Shown piece by piece: positions 38,401 through 46,957 of a DNA stretch of 64,000 nt. The stretch comes from Ruminiclostridium papyrosolvens DSM 2782 (GTDB taxonomy: Bacteria; Bacillota; Clostridia; Acetivibrionales; DSM-1351). The notes below the pieces were generated by a model that saw only the letters and a list, made by a program, of their open reading frames with translations, did no database searches and had not been told where the DNA came from. The number at the start of each line of letters is the position of its first letter. Position 1 is the stretch's first letter. The position numbers and the translations under genes are program-made. The stretch is from positions 2,595,001-2,659,000 of the forward strand of contig NZ_CP119677.1 in assembly GCF_029318685.1 (NCBI RefSeq), written 5' to 3'.

Positions 38401-41400
38401 TAAATTTCAGCATTTCTTTCTTTCAAAATAACCTGTACGCCGGTGTCAAGTTTGTCATAAAAAATGCCGGTTCTCAATACGTCATATTTTTGAACTAACA
38501 ACCCAAAACTTTTTTCTAATAAGGATTTCTGAATTTTACCGAGAATATTTATACTGATTTGTTCAAAATAATCCCTTGTTTTTTCATTTTTCAGACAATG
38601 AATCAGCATTCCTGCTTGTAAGGGCGTTAAACAATAAATATTTTTAATGTTATCCATGCTATATTCCTTGCAGATAATATCGAAATCCCTTAAACTGAGT
38701 TTTACTCTTCCAACATCGTAAGGTGTTATCTCTTCATTTCTCTGTCGAACACAATGCTTTATAACTTCTTTTAGCTTGTTAATTAAAATACAGGCGAATT
38801 TATTGATGTTATCCTGCAGAAATTCATTTTTGTCATACTCAATCTGGAATTTGAGACATCCATCTATAACAAGACTGTTTACGCTTAGCTTACTTATATT
38901 TTTATTTTTAATACTCATTGAATCAGCGTGCATAAACTGTTGAATTTTGAAGACATCCTGTCCTCTGTCCTGACCAAATTGACCAAGATAATTAAAAGAT
39001 ATCTCAGCGTCATAGTCTAAATTGCTGCTTTTTTCACTTTGCATATATCTTAATAATTGATAGCCAAAGCCCTTAAAAGGAATATGTCTCAAGGATTCTT
39101 TTACCGCTTTTATAACATAGGACAAGTCCTCTATATTTGATAAGTCAAGATGGATTGGATATTGGGAAGTAAACCACCCCACTGTACGGGTGATATCTAT
39201 ATTCTTTACTGCCTCCTCCCGTCCATGTCCCTCCATATTAATTACAATGGAATTTATTCCTTGCCACTCTTTTATGGCCAAACCAAGGGCTACTAACAAA
39301 AGGTCGTTTATTTCCGTATGGAAAGCCCTGTTTGAATTTTTAACCAATTGTTGTGTATCAGCTTCAGATAACTCTGTACTGATATTTGATATATTTCCTA
39401 CTTTCCTGTCCTTTACAGCAAAATCCGTGGTAAGAGGTTTTTGGTTTTTTACAATTTCCTCCCAATATTCTCTTTGAGCCAATACTTCTTTTGTTTTGGC
39501 GTATTCCTTTAATTTTTTTGCCCATGCTTTATATGAATTTGTTTTGTTGTCAAAAGATATTTTCTGCTTGCTTAATCCCTGCAAATAACCCCTTGAAATA
39601 TCTTCAAATAATATTCTCCAAGAGACACCATCAATAACCAGATGATGTATAGCAATAAAAAGGTAGTCCCCGACACTTGCTTTAAACAAAATCAAGCGAA
39701 CAAGAGGCCCTTGCCCTAAATCCATCCCACTCTGAATATGCTTACTCTCTATATCCATTGCTTTGTTGTCATCTTCTGCACCAACTATATTACAGACCTT
39801 CAGAGAATATAATTCTCCTTCATTCAAATCCCGGATATATTGTTTTACTTGGTTCCCCTCAACTGTATAGCACATTCTCAGTGCATCGTGATGTTCCAGT
39901 AGCTTTTTAAATAAGTCATGTAATATATTTTCTTCAAGACGCTCCTTGCAAAACAACGTAACGCTCTGATTAAAATGCTGCGGTTCTGTAAATTTCTGTT
40001 CAACGAACCACTTTTGAATAGGCGTTATATTGACTTCTCCTGTAATAATATCCTGAGATAAATTTTCTTTCTCATTTACTTTTATACAACCCCTTAGTTT
40101 TCGGATTTTGGTTTTTTGCAACAAATCTTTTACTTCTAGTTTAAGTCCATATTTTTGTATTCTTGAAATAATCTGTATTGCTTTGATTGAGTCTCCTCCT
40201 ATGCAGAAGAAATCATCTTCTATTCCGACTTTATCTACACCCAGAACTTCTTGCCATACATTTACTAATATTCTTTCCTGTTCATCCCTTGGCTCTGCAT
40301 AATCAGCATTATCATAAAATTCCGATTCATATTGTGACAATGCAAGGCGGTCTACCTTCCCATTTGCATTTATTAAAATTTCCGGCAGACAAATAAAGTC
40401 AAGGGGTATCATATAAGCCGGTAAGCTATTCCCGAGGATATCCCTTATTTCTTCTTTTGGTATATCCATACGGGCAGTATAGAATGCAAGCAGATATTTA
40501 TTACCTTCCTTGTCTTCTTTGTCTATAACAACTGCTTCTTTTATTCCGTCAATTTGAGAAATATGCGTTTCAATCTCGCCTAATTCAATACGGTATCCCC
40601 TAATTTTAACCTGTTTATCAATTCTGCCTAAGAATAATATTGCTCCATCCAAAGTCCATTTTCCCAAATCTCCTGTTCGATACATCTTTTGTCCCGCAAT
40701 TACCGGATTTGGAACGAACTTAGCTTTTGTAAGACCTTCACGGTTCAAGTACCCTTTTGCCAGACTTTCTCCTGATATGCATATTTCGCCCTGTACGCCA
40801 ATTGGTACTACATTATTATCTTTGTCCAGAATATAAACCTGTGTATTTGTTATAGGCTTTCCAATAGGTATATTCGCAGATAATTCATTTACTTCATATG
40901 AAGTTGTAACCACTGTATTTTCTGTGGGGCCATAATTATTTATTAATTTATAGTTTCCGTTTACTCTGAATTCCTTTAATTTATCTCCTCCGGTCAAAAG
41001 ATATCGAAGGGACTTATTTTTAAACTTCATAAATTGCTCACATAGTTGAGTAGGCAAAAAGCTGATGGTTATATTGTTTTCTTCAAAGTATTCATTGAGA
41101 CTCTCAATATCCAGCTTTAGCTCATCTTTTAATATGTGTAGAGTTGCACCCTTAATAAAATATGGGAAAATTTCCCATACAGATGCATCAAAACCAAAGC
41201 CCGCATATTTTGTGCTATTATCCTTATCAGTTACATTAAAGTTCTTATTATGCCAATAACACAGGTTCACCAAAGACTTATGCTCAACCATTACTCCTTT
41301 AGGCTTTCCTGTGGAACCCGAGGTATAAATAACATAAGCTAAATCATTCTGTTTGCAATTTGCAGGCAGATTATCGTCAGATAAACTATGCCAGTCATTG

Positions 41401-44400
41401 CTTTCCAGAGAATAAAGTTCACCCTTGTATTCCAGTCCTTTTACTAATCTTTTGTGGGTCAATAATATCTGCGCTTTGCTATCATCCAGAATAAACTTAA
41501 TTCTCTGATGAGGATATTGAGGGTCAATTGGCAGATATGCTGCTCCTGATTTAATTATCCCAAGTATTCCAATTATCATATCAAAAGATGGTTCTGCCAT
41601 AATAGCAATAATGGGATTTACTTTATTAAACTTACTACTCAAGTACTTTGCCAATTGGTTGGATTTTTGATTCAGCTCCGAGTATGTCATTGTTACACCG
41701 CAATATACTACGGCTGCTTTATCCGGCGTTCTTTCTGCCTGCATTTCAAACAATTCTTTAATTGTTTGATTTTTTTCAAAACACTCAGCAGTATTATTAA
41801 ATTCATATAATATTTTGTTCATTTCTTCACTTGTCAAAATATTAATGCTTTTAAGTGAAATATCAGAATTTACGGCTACTGAATGCAAAAGATTTTTCAA
41901 ATGCTCAGCCATTCTTTCAATTGTTTCTCTTTTGAATAATTTGCTACAGTACACTAATTTCACTTTCAGACACCCGTCTGTTTCCTGTACACTGATTGTA
42001 ATGTCGAATTTGGCAATATCGGGAATATTATCTGAATTAATAAACTTTGTATTGTCAACTTCCAAAGCTGTAATCCCTGTATTCTGAAAATCAAACATTG
42101 TGTCAAAGACAGGATTTCTGCCCATATCACGTCTTATGTTCAAATCCTTTATTATATCATCAAATTGGTAGCTCTGATTTTCGTATGCATTTAAAAATAC
42201 CTCTTTTACTTCCTTTATGTAAGCTGTAAAAGATTTATCACCCATAGGATAGCTTCTGATAGGTACTGTGTTTACAAACATACCAACGATCTTCTGTAAA
42301 TCAGGTTGGTTTCTTCCTGCAAAGACCGTTCCAACAATAATGTCTTCGTCATTAGTGTATTTGTACAATAAAGCTTTATAGGCAGATAATAAAACCACAT
42401 ATAAGGTTGAATCCGTCTTTCTCGCCACTTGGTTTAATTTACTTGTTATAGCTTCACTAATGTAAGTAACTACATGATTTCCTTCATAGCTTTGGTACAA
42501 AGGCCTTTCATAATCATAAGGCAGATTTAAAACAGGAAGTTCACTCTTTAAATTTTCCATCCAATATTTTTTTTGATTTACTATATTATCCTGCATCCAT
42601 ACCCTATTCTGCCACGCAGCATAGTCTTTATATTGCACTGTAATTGGTTCAAGCTCTTCATTAGCATATAATTTCATGATTTCTTTAAATAGAATATCCA
42701 TGGAGGTACCATCCGTAATAATGTGATGGCTGTCAAGCAATAGAAAATATCTGCTCCCCGAATAAATTAATCTTCCTCGAATCAGTGGTGCTGTGTTTAA
42801 ATCAAAGGGCTTTACAAATTCTTCTGCCTTCAAGGCTTCATCAAAGGGTTCTTGTATTTCAAAATACTCCAGTGAAAACTTTATGTTCTGATGGACTCTC
42901 TGAAACAGTTCTCCATCAGTCATGTGAAATGAAGTTCTTAATGCCTCATGGCGATTCACCATTTGTTGGAAGGCATATTCCAATTTTTCTTTATTAATCT
43001 TTCCTTCTGTAATCATCAAAAAGGGTACATTATAATTCGTTTCTGACTGTTGGCGAGTCCAAATAGAATACAATCTTTTTTGTGCAGAAGAAGCTATGTA
43101 ATAATCACTTTCCTCTATAGGAGTTATTGATAATTGCCGGCAATTATCCGCATTATCAATGAGTTGAGCCATTTCTCTTAATGTTGGAGCTTCAAAAATG
43201 TGACGAATGGATATATCACATTGAAATTCTCTTTGAATGAAGTGAACTAATACTGTTGCTTTTAAAGAATGTCCCCCTAATTCAAAAAAATTGCTGGCAG
43301 CTCCTATCCTTTGCTTGTCCAGCAGTTCCATCCAAATATCGGCTAATTTTATTTCCGTTTCACTTGACAAGGCTAAATCTTCTTGGGTATTATTTATACC
43401 ACCCTCGATTTTCACCAGAGCTTTTCTGTCAATTTTACCGTTTAATGTAATGGGCATTGTCTCCAATTGTATAAAACAGGAAGGTATCATATATTCAGGC
43501 AGCTTTTTCAATAGGTATTCTTTTATCTCACCACCTGAAATTTGCTGTTTTGCCGTATAATAAAGATTAAGATATTTTAGTCCTTGATTATCAGTTTTAT
43601 CTATAACAACTGCTTCTTTTATTAATTGATTTTGCAAGATTTGATTTTCAATTTCTCCAAGTTCAATTCGATAACCTCTTATCTTAACCTGATAATCTAT
43701 TCTTCCTGAAAATTCAATATTGCCATCCGGCATCATTCGTCCCTTATCACCGGTTTTATATAGCTTATCTCCATTGACACCGAAAACAATATCTTCTATA
43801 AAGGAGTCGCTTGTCTTAGAGTCATCATTTATATATCCTCTGGCAACGCCAATTCCTCCAATATATAGTTCGCCCGCTTGTCCGACAGGAACCGGCTTTC
43901 TATCATTATCCAGAATATAGAACTGATTATTATCCAAGGGTTTCCCATATGGTATGCTATGACTATAGTTTTGAGAGGGATTAATGACATAGTAAATAGA
44001 CCATACTGTTCCCTCGGTAGCACCGCCTAAGCTAACGATTTTGGTATTCGGAAAGTAAGATGTCATTCTGGCAGGAAGCGAAACAGGTATCCAGTCTCCA
44101 CTCATAAAAACAAGTCTGAGATGGGGATATTCACAGCTTTCTCCGCTTAATTCAAGCTCATTTACCAAATGATTCATTGTTGATGGAACAGAATCCCAGA
44201 AAGTTATTTTTTCTTCTTTCAGAAGTTTTTTCAACTCCTTAGGGTCCTGTACCTGCTCTTTCTCCGCAATTACAACCTTACCTCCGGCTGCAAGAATTCC
44301 AAATATATCGTACACGGACAAGTCGAAGCACATGGATGTGATAAATAGTAAGGTATCCTTTTCTGTTACATAAAATTTATTATTAATGCTTGTAATGAGA

Positions 44401-45002
44401 TTTACGGCAGAATGATGCTCAATCATTACCCCTTTTGGCAACCCCGTTGAACCCGAAGTATAGATAATATATGCTAAACTTTTGGAGTCTCCCTCCAAAG
44501 CTAAATTATTGGTGTTATATTTGCTTAATTCCTTTTGGTCAATTCTTATAACATTTTGAAAATCTATTTCATTATCCTGTCCAACCACCACTACTGATAA
44601 GCCGGAATTCTCTATTATATGTTTTATTCGATATTCCGGATAACTAGGGTCAATTGGTACATAAGCTCCTCCAGATTTTAAAGTGGCCAACATTCCAACT
44701 ATCATTTCAAAAGACCTGTCACAGATAATACCTACAGTATCTCCCGTTTTAACATTATGCGCTTCCAAACTTCTTGCCAAGGCATTTGATTGCCGGTTCA
44801 GCTCATTATAAGTCATAGTTTTTCTTCTATATACCAAAGCAATATTATCGGGTGTTTTTATTACCTGTTCCTCAAATAATTGATACATCATCTTCCAACT
44901 GTGGTAATCAACATGTGTGTTATTATAATTTGATAATAATTTTCTATCCTCCTTTGAAAGCCCCTGAAAGAATGTTGTATCACCATTTACCTTAAACCCC
45001 AT
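35496..45002 (-). CDS. NRPS subunit 1 (initiating): A1-T-C-A2-T-E-C-A3-T
   Basis: 3168 residues; modules 1-3, first gene of the operon. It begins directly with an A domain after a 40-residue linker, with no starter condensation domain, so the first residue keeps a free amine. Order: A1 (TSGSTGLPKG, 184); T (FFELGGHSLKA, 574); L-L condensation (HHIITDGTS, 760); A2 (1231); T (FFCIGGDSIKA, 1604); epimerase (IHHLVIDGVSW, 1787; EGHGRE, 1926); D-L condensation (FHHIILDGW, 2259); A3 (TSGTTGEAKG, 2727); T (YFEHGGNSLKT, 3106). Codes read by hand against GrsA: A1 DLYDFSLVWK, close to Cys codes and with the Cys-type SLGGATEG block; A2 DAWFLGNVVK = Leu; A3 DGFFVGVVFK, closest to Ile with Val possible. 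The C-terminus is Lys-rich (ERKKKKELLMKKL), suited to docking with the acidic start of subunit 2. Confidence 0.9.
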   Translation of the reverse strand: MGFKVNGDTTFFQGLSKEDRKLLSNYNNTHVDYHSWKMMYQLFEEQVIKTPDNIALVYRRKTMTYNELNRQSNALARSLEAHNVKTGDTVGIICDRSFEMIVGMLATLKSGGAYVPIDPSYPEYRIKHIIENSGLSVVVVGQDNEIDFQNVIRIDQKELSKYNTNNLALEGDSKSLAYIIYTSGSTGLPKGVMIEHHSAVNLITSINNKFYVTEKDTLLFITSMCFDLSVYDIFGILAAGGKVVIAEKEQVQDPKELKKLLKEEKITFWDSVPSTMNHLVNELELSGESCEYPHLRLVFMSGDWIPVSLPARMTSYFPNTKIVSLGGATEGTVWSIYYVINPSQNYSHSIPYGKPLDNNQFYILDNDRKPVPVGQAGELYIGGIGVARGYINDDSKTSDSFIEDIVFGVNGDKLYKTGDKGRMMPDGNIEFSGRIDYQVKIRGYRIELGEIENQILQNQLIKEAVVIDKTDNQGLKYLNLYYTAKQQISGGEIKEYLLKKLPEYMIPSCFIQLETMPITLNGKIDRKALVKIEGGINNTQEDLALSSETEIKLADIWMELLDKQRIGAASNFFELGGHSLKATVLVHFIQREFQCDISIRHIFEAPTLREMAQLIDNADNCRQLSITPIEESDYYIASSAQKRLYSIWTRQQSETNYNVPFLMITEGKINKEKLEYAFQQMVNRHEALRTSFHMTDGELFQRVHQNIKFSLEYFEIQEPFDEALKAEEFVKPFDLNTAPLIRGRLIYSGSRYFLLLDSHHIITDGTSMDILFKEIMKLYANEELEPITVQYKDYAAWQNRVWMQDNIVNQKKYWMENLKSELPVLNLPYDYERPLYQSYEGNHVVTYISEAITSKLNQVARKTDSTLYVVLLSAYKALLYKYTNDEDIIVGTVFAGRNQPDLQKIVGMFVNTVPIRSYPMGDKSFTAYIKEVKEVFLNAYENQSYQFDDIIKDLNIRRDMGRNPVFDTMFDFQNTGITALEVDNTKFINSDNIPDIAKFDITISVQETDGCLKVKLVYCSKLFKRETIERMAEHLKNLLHSVAVNSDISLKSINILTSEEMNKILYEFNNTAECFEKNQTIKELFEMQAERTPDKAAVVYCGVTMTYSELNQKSNQLAKYLSSKFNKVNPIIAIMAEPSFDMIIGILGIIKSGAAYLPIDPQYPHQRIKFILDDSKAQILLTHKRLVKGLEYKGELYSLESNDWHSLSDDNLPANCKQNDLAYVIYTSGSTGKPKGVMVEHKSLVNLCYWHNKNFNVTDKDNSTKYAGFGFDASVWEIFPYFIKGATLHILKDELKLDIESLNEYFEENNITISFLPTQLCEQFMKFKNKSLRYLLTGGDKLKEFRVNGNYKLINNYGPTENTVVTTSYEVNELSANIPIGKPITNTQVYILDKDNNVVPIGVQGEICISGESLAKGYLNREGLTKAKFVPNPVIAGQKMYRTGDLGKWTLDGAILFLGRIDKQVKIRGYRIELGEIETHISQIDGIKEAVVIDKEDKEGNKYLLAFYTARMDIPKEEIRDILGNSLPAYMIPLDFICLPEILINANGKVDRLALSQYESEFYDNADYAEPRDEQERILVNVWQEVLGVDKVGIEDDFFCIGGDSIKAIQIISRIQKYGLKLEVKDLLQKTKIRKLRGCIKVNEKENLSQDIITGEVNITPIQKWFVEQKFTEPQHFNQSVTLFCKERLEENILHDLFKKLLEHHDALRMCYTVEGNQVKQYIRDLNEGELYSLKVCNIVGAEDDNKAMDIESKHIQSGMDLGQGPLVRLILFKASVGDYLFIAIHHLVIDGVSWRILFEDISRGYLQGLSKQKISFDNKTNSYKAWAKKLKEYAKTKEVLAQREYWEEIVKNQKPLTTDFAVKDRKVGNISNISTELSEADTQQLVKNSNRAFHTEINDLLLVALGLAIKEWQGINSIVINMEGHGREEAVKNIDITRTVGWFTSQYPIHLDLSNIEDLSYVIKAVKESLRHIPFKGFGYQLLRYMQSEKSSNLDYDAEISFNYLGQFGQDRGQDVFKIQQFMHADSMSIKNKNISKLSVNSLVIDGCLKFQIEYDKNEFLQDNINKFACILINKLKEVIKHCVRQRNEEITPYDVGRVKLSLRDFDIICKEYSMDNIKNIYCLTPLQAGMLIHCLKNEKTRDYFEQISINILGKIQKSLLEKSFGLLVQKYDVLRTGIFYDKLDTGVQVILKERNAEIYYYDNKDKALEEQNKFIEDFMEKDKERGFDFTKDTLLRLGIIRVSESVYKAVFSFHHIILDGWSFEIILKEWKNIYNHLAQNSMFSSEENMDFGDYIGWLEQQDKEQAERYWMDYLQDYENYVGIPSRSEKSNSEVQACEDFVIIVDESQTKQLKDLSNQYGLTLNSVFQGIWSILLRSYNNTDDVVFGTVVSGRQADIDGIEEMVGLFINTIPMRIKAGGNTTFLNYVRQLQKMSIESTKYAYYSLDEIQGALKLQRGLFNHIIAFENYPVDYYENPQNNGIIYQKNSIEAVEQTSYDLNVIVQTGDSLKIKLKYNPSLYDKKLLSRLEGHIRNIMKAIINNIHERLQDIDILTETEKNTLLFEFNDNETDYGKEKTIPEIFEEYANKQPQKTAVVYKEQSLTYGELNERAEELSRHLINQGVKAGDIVAILLNSCVEMIVSILGILKSGAAYLPIDSKLPLSRVHYMLEDCDVNILVTAKEVINTEPLGVELLYIKDLNKPENSIRSIKNNYSAKNCAYIMYTSGTTGEAKGIRTNHSNIIRVVKNTNYIELCEKDSVLQTSNYSFDGSTFNIFGALLNGAKLVLIENVLELSDLSTTIRKEEISVLFLTTLLFNMLVDIDLQIFKDVRKIVFGGEAASVEHVRKALAQLGKGKLINVYGPTETTVFATAYPIDAIHSDMLSIPIGFPISNTQIYILDNNLKVQPIGVSGELYIGGAGVAMGYLNKEELTKERFIENPFVIGDFIYRSGDIGRWLENGVIEYLGRADDQVKIRGFRIELQEIETLLSRYEGINEAIVVVNEDKADNKFLVAYVTGKQGITLSEIRGYLLQQLPTYKVPSRIVILDRIPITSNGKLDKFALPMLEANTELDYVAPRNQIEEKLVSIYKKVLGVSQFGINNNYFEHGGNSLKTTLLVNRIFKEINIKLKIEDFFQKQTIQEISELIHAALERKKKKELLMKKLIDLGI

Positions 45003-45028
45003 TTTTTCTTATCATTCCTTTCCATTCA

Positions 45029-45079
45029 CTAAAACGTCCAAAATAGCCATGAAGAAATATTTGTAGCAAAATTTGACAT
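45029..45079 (-). CDS. Possible 16-residue aromatic leader peptide before the NRPS genes
   Basis: ATG at 45077-45079 follows a GGGGG ribosome site (45084-45088); the stop TAG lies 26 bases before the NRPS start. The peptide MSNFATNISSWLFWTF has three Phe and two Trp among 16 residues. Because the NRPS incorporates two Phe, an attenuation or coupling role is conceivable. There is no terminator hairpin between the two, so translational coupling is the simpler idea. Confidence 0.35.
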   Translation of the reverse strand: MSNFATNISSWLFWTF

Positions 45080-45300
45080 AGAACCCCCTATATCAGATGA
45101 TTTGTCACGTTTGTAACCATCCTTTTTTCAAAGGTACCCGTTTACAAGCACCAGCTTTATTTTTTTATTTTATTCATTCATAAATAAATATCTTATTAAA
45201 TTATTATTCCGAATTGTATTAGATATTTTATTTATTGACATTATTAGCAAATACATGCGTTGTTATTGCGCCAGCAAAAGCCAATAACTATTATTTTTAC
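45080..45300 (-). other. Long 5' leader of the NRPS operon
   Basis: About 220 bases between the predicted transcript start and the leader ORF. It holds a hairpin at the very 5' end (arms 45262-45268 and 45282-45288, 7 bp), an A/T-rich middle and a small CCTTT-GAAA-AAAGG tetraloop hairpin near 45120-45135 flanked by TTGTAA and TTACAA. It matches no riboswitch class that I recognise. Confidence 0.35.
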
Positions 45301-45304
45301 CATA

Positions 45305-45333
45305 ATTGTATACTTTTGGGGTGTATTTTTCAA
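45305..45333 (-). promoter_or_regulatory. Promoter of the NRPS operon
   Basis: Minus-strand TTGAAA (45328-45333), a 17-bp spacer and TACAAT (45305-45310) make a good housekeeping-type promoter. It lies between the terminator of the sugar operon and the NRPS genes, so the NRPS operon is an independent unit with a leader of about 300 bases. Confidence 0.65.
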
Positions 45334-45393
45334 CAATAAATGCTAAAATTACCAATAATTTTAAATTTGAGTATTTATAAAAATTGGAGCTAT

Positions 45394-45450
45394 AAAAAAA
45401 GGTATCTGTACTTAAATCAGAAAAATGATTATCAGTACAGATACCTTTTT
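45394..45450. terminator. Terminator of the sugar operon
   Basis: Perfect 12-bp arms (45401-45412 and 45434-45445) with an A7 run before and a T5 run after, thus effective in both directions. It ends the kinase transcript 8 bases past the stop codon. Confidence 0.85.
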
Positions 45451-45456
45451 GACGCC

Positions 45457-46947
45457 TTATATTGTTAACACTCTACTTACCGAAGCCTTCCAGCCTTCAT
45501 AATACCTATCTCTCGTAGTTTTATCCATAACAGGGGTATAAGACTGCCCTTCACTTCTCAGCTGCAATATTTCTTCCTTACTCTTCCATAACCCTACGGC
45601 AAGGCCTGCCAGATATACCGAACCCATTGAAGATAACTCTGCAATCTCAGTGCTTACGACCTTATGGTTCAGCATATCAGCCTGAAATTGCATAAGAAAC
45701 TCATCTTTTGTGGGACCTCCGTCAACACGTAATTCCTTGGTTTTAATTCCGGATTCCAGTTCCATTTTGTCAACAGCATCCTTTATCTGATATGCAGTAG
45801 ACTCTATTGCAGCTCTGACAAGGTGCTCTTTTCTTGTCCCTCTGGACATACCGACAACTGCTGCCCTGGCGTCTGAATCCCAATGGGGTATACCCAAACC
45901 TACAAATGCAGGAACCATATATACGCCTTCGTTGCTATCAAGGGAGTTTACCATAGCCCTTGCTTCTTCAAAGCTGTTAAACAGCATCAGATTGTCTTTC
46001 ACCCATTTTAATGCATCTCCGGTACAGTGTACAATCCCTTCTAACACATATTCCACTCTGCCGCTGATACCCCATGCAACTGACGTTACTAATCCGCTGC
46101 CGGTCTCCTTTATTTGTTCTCCTATATGCATCATAATAGAAGAACCGGTTCCATATGTAGCCTTTACCATTCCGGGGTTAAAGCAATTCTGTCCGAATAA
46201 CGCTCCTTGGGAATCGCCTATAATACCTGATATTGGTAATTCTATGTCCGGCAATTCTTCTGTATCGGTGTAACCTACCATATCATTGGACGACTTGATT
46301 TCCGGCAGCATACACCGGGGTATGCCAAAGATTTCTAACAGTTCACTGTCCCATTGCAGTGTTCTTATATTGAAGAGGAGTGTACGGCTGGCATTTGTGT
46401 AATCAGTTACATGGGCTTTTCCATGGGTAAGTTTCCAAACAAGCCATGAGTCTATTGTTCCTAAAAGTAATTGCCCCTTCTCAGCCTTCGCTCTCGCGCC
46501 TTCTACATGGTCTAATATCCACTTTACCTTTGTTGCTGAAAAATACGGGTCAAGGAGCAGTCCTGTCTTTTGCCGTACCTTTTCTTCCACACCCTGTTTT
46601 TTTAGTTGGGAGCACATTTCCGAGGTTCTTCTGCATTGCCACACTATTGCATTATATATGGGCAAGCCTGTATTTTTATCCCATACAAGAATGGTCTCTC
46701 TTTGGTTTGTTATGGCAAGTGCTGCCATATCATCTGCTTTCACTTTTGATATCAGCATTGCTTCTTTTAAAACTTTTTTTACATTTTCATATATCTCCAT
46801 GGGGTCGTGTTCAACCCAACCCGGATTGGGATAATATTGTTTATGCTCCATAGAGCTTTTTGATAAGATATTTCCATTTTTGTCGACCACCATGGCCTTT
46901 GAACCCGATGTACTCTGATCCAAAGCCAGAATATACCCTTTTTCCAT
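45457..46947 (-). CDS. FGGY carbohydrate kinase, glycerol kinase-like with altered pocket
   Basis: 496 residues, full length for the family and strongly GlpK-like: LDQSTSGSKA at the start, ITNQRETILVWDK near 78, NAIVWQCRRT near 96, LLLDPYFSATKVKWIL near 129, TDYTNASRTLLFNI near 179 and ATYGTGSS near 263. Of the residues that hold glycerol in E. coli GlpK, Arg83, Glu84, Trp103, Tyr135 and Asp245 have counterparts, but Gln246 is Ser (GDSQGAL) and Phe270 is Ser (YGTGSS). The pocket should thus be larger and more polar. It is the last gene of an operon with an isomerase and a split transketolase, 10 bases after the latter, so a ketose such as apulose or xylulose is a likelier substrate than glycerol. 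Automated annotation would probably call it GlpK. Confidence 0.75.
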   Translation of the reverse strand: MEKGYILALDQSTSGSKAMVVDKNGNILSKSSMEHKQYYPNPGWVEHDPMEIYENVKKVLKEAMLISKVKADDMAALAITNQRETILVWDKNTGLPIYNAIVWQCRRTSEMCSQLKKQGVEEKVRQKTGLLLDPYFSATKVKWILDHVEGARAKAEKGQLLLGTIDSWLVWKLTHGKAHVTDYTNASRTLLFNIRTLQWDSELLEIFGIPRCMLPEIKSSNDMVGYTDTEELPDIELPISGIIGDSQGALFGQNCFNPGMVKATYGTGSSIMMHIGEQIKETGSGLVTSVAWGISGRVEYVLEGIVHCTGDALKWVKDNLMLFNSFEEARAMVNSLDSNEGVYMVPAFVGLGIPHWDSDARAAVVGMSRGTRKEHLVRAAIESTAYQIKDAVDKMELESGIKTKELRVDGGPTKDEFLMQFQADMLNHKVVSTEIAELSSMGSVYLAGLAVGLWKSKEEILQLRSEGQSYTPVMDKTTRDRYYEGWKASVSRVLTI

Positions 46948-46957
46948 AGGAGCACCC

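Noticed and set aside
45080-45175. Riboswitch (c-di-GMP or T-box) in the NRPS leader
   Set aside because: The small hairpins and GGTAC/GGTTAC elements do not match the conserved core of either class, and no terminator follows.
46446-46853. Plus-strand ORF of 135 codons opposite the kinase gene
   Set aside because: It mirrors the conserved GlpK-like coding region and lacks a ribosome site, so it is a shadow frame.
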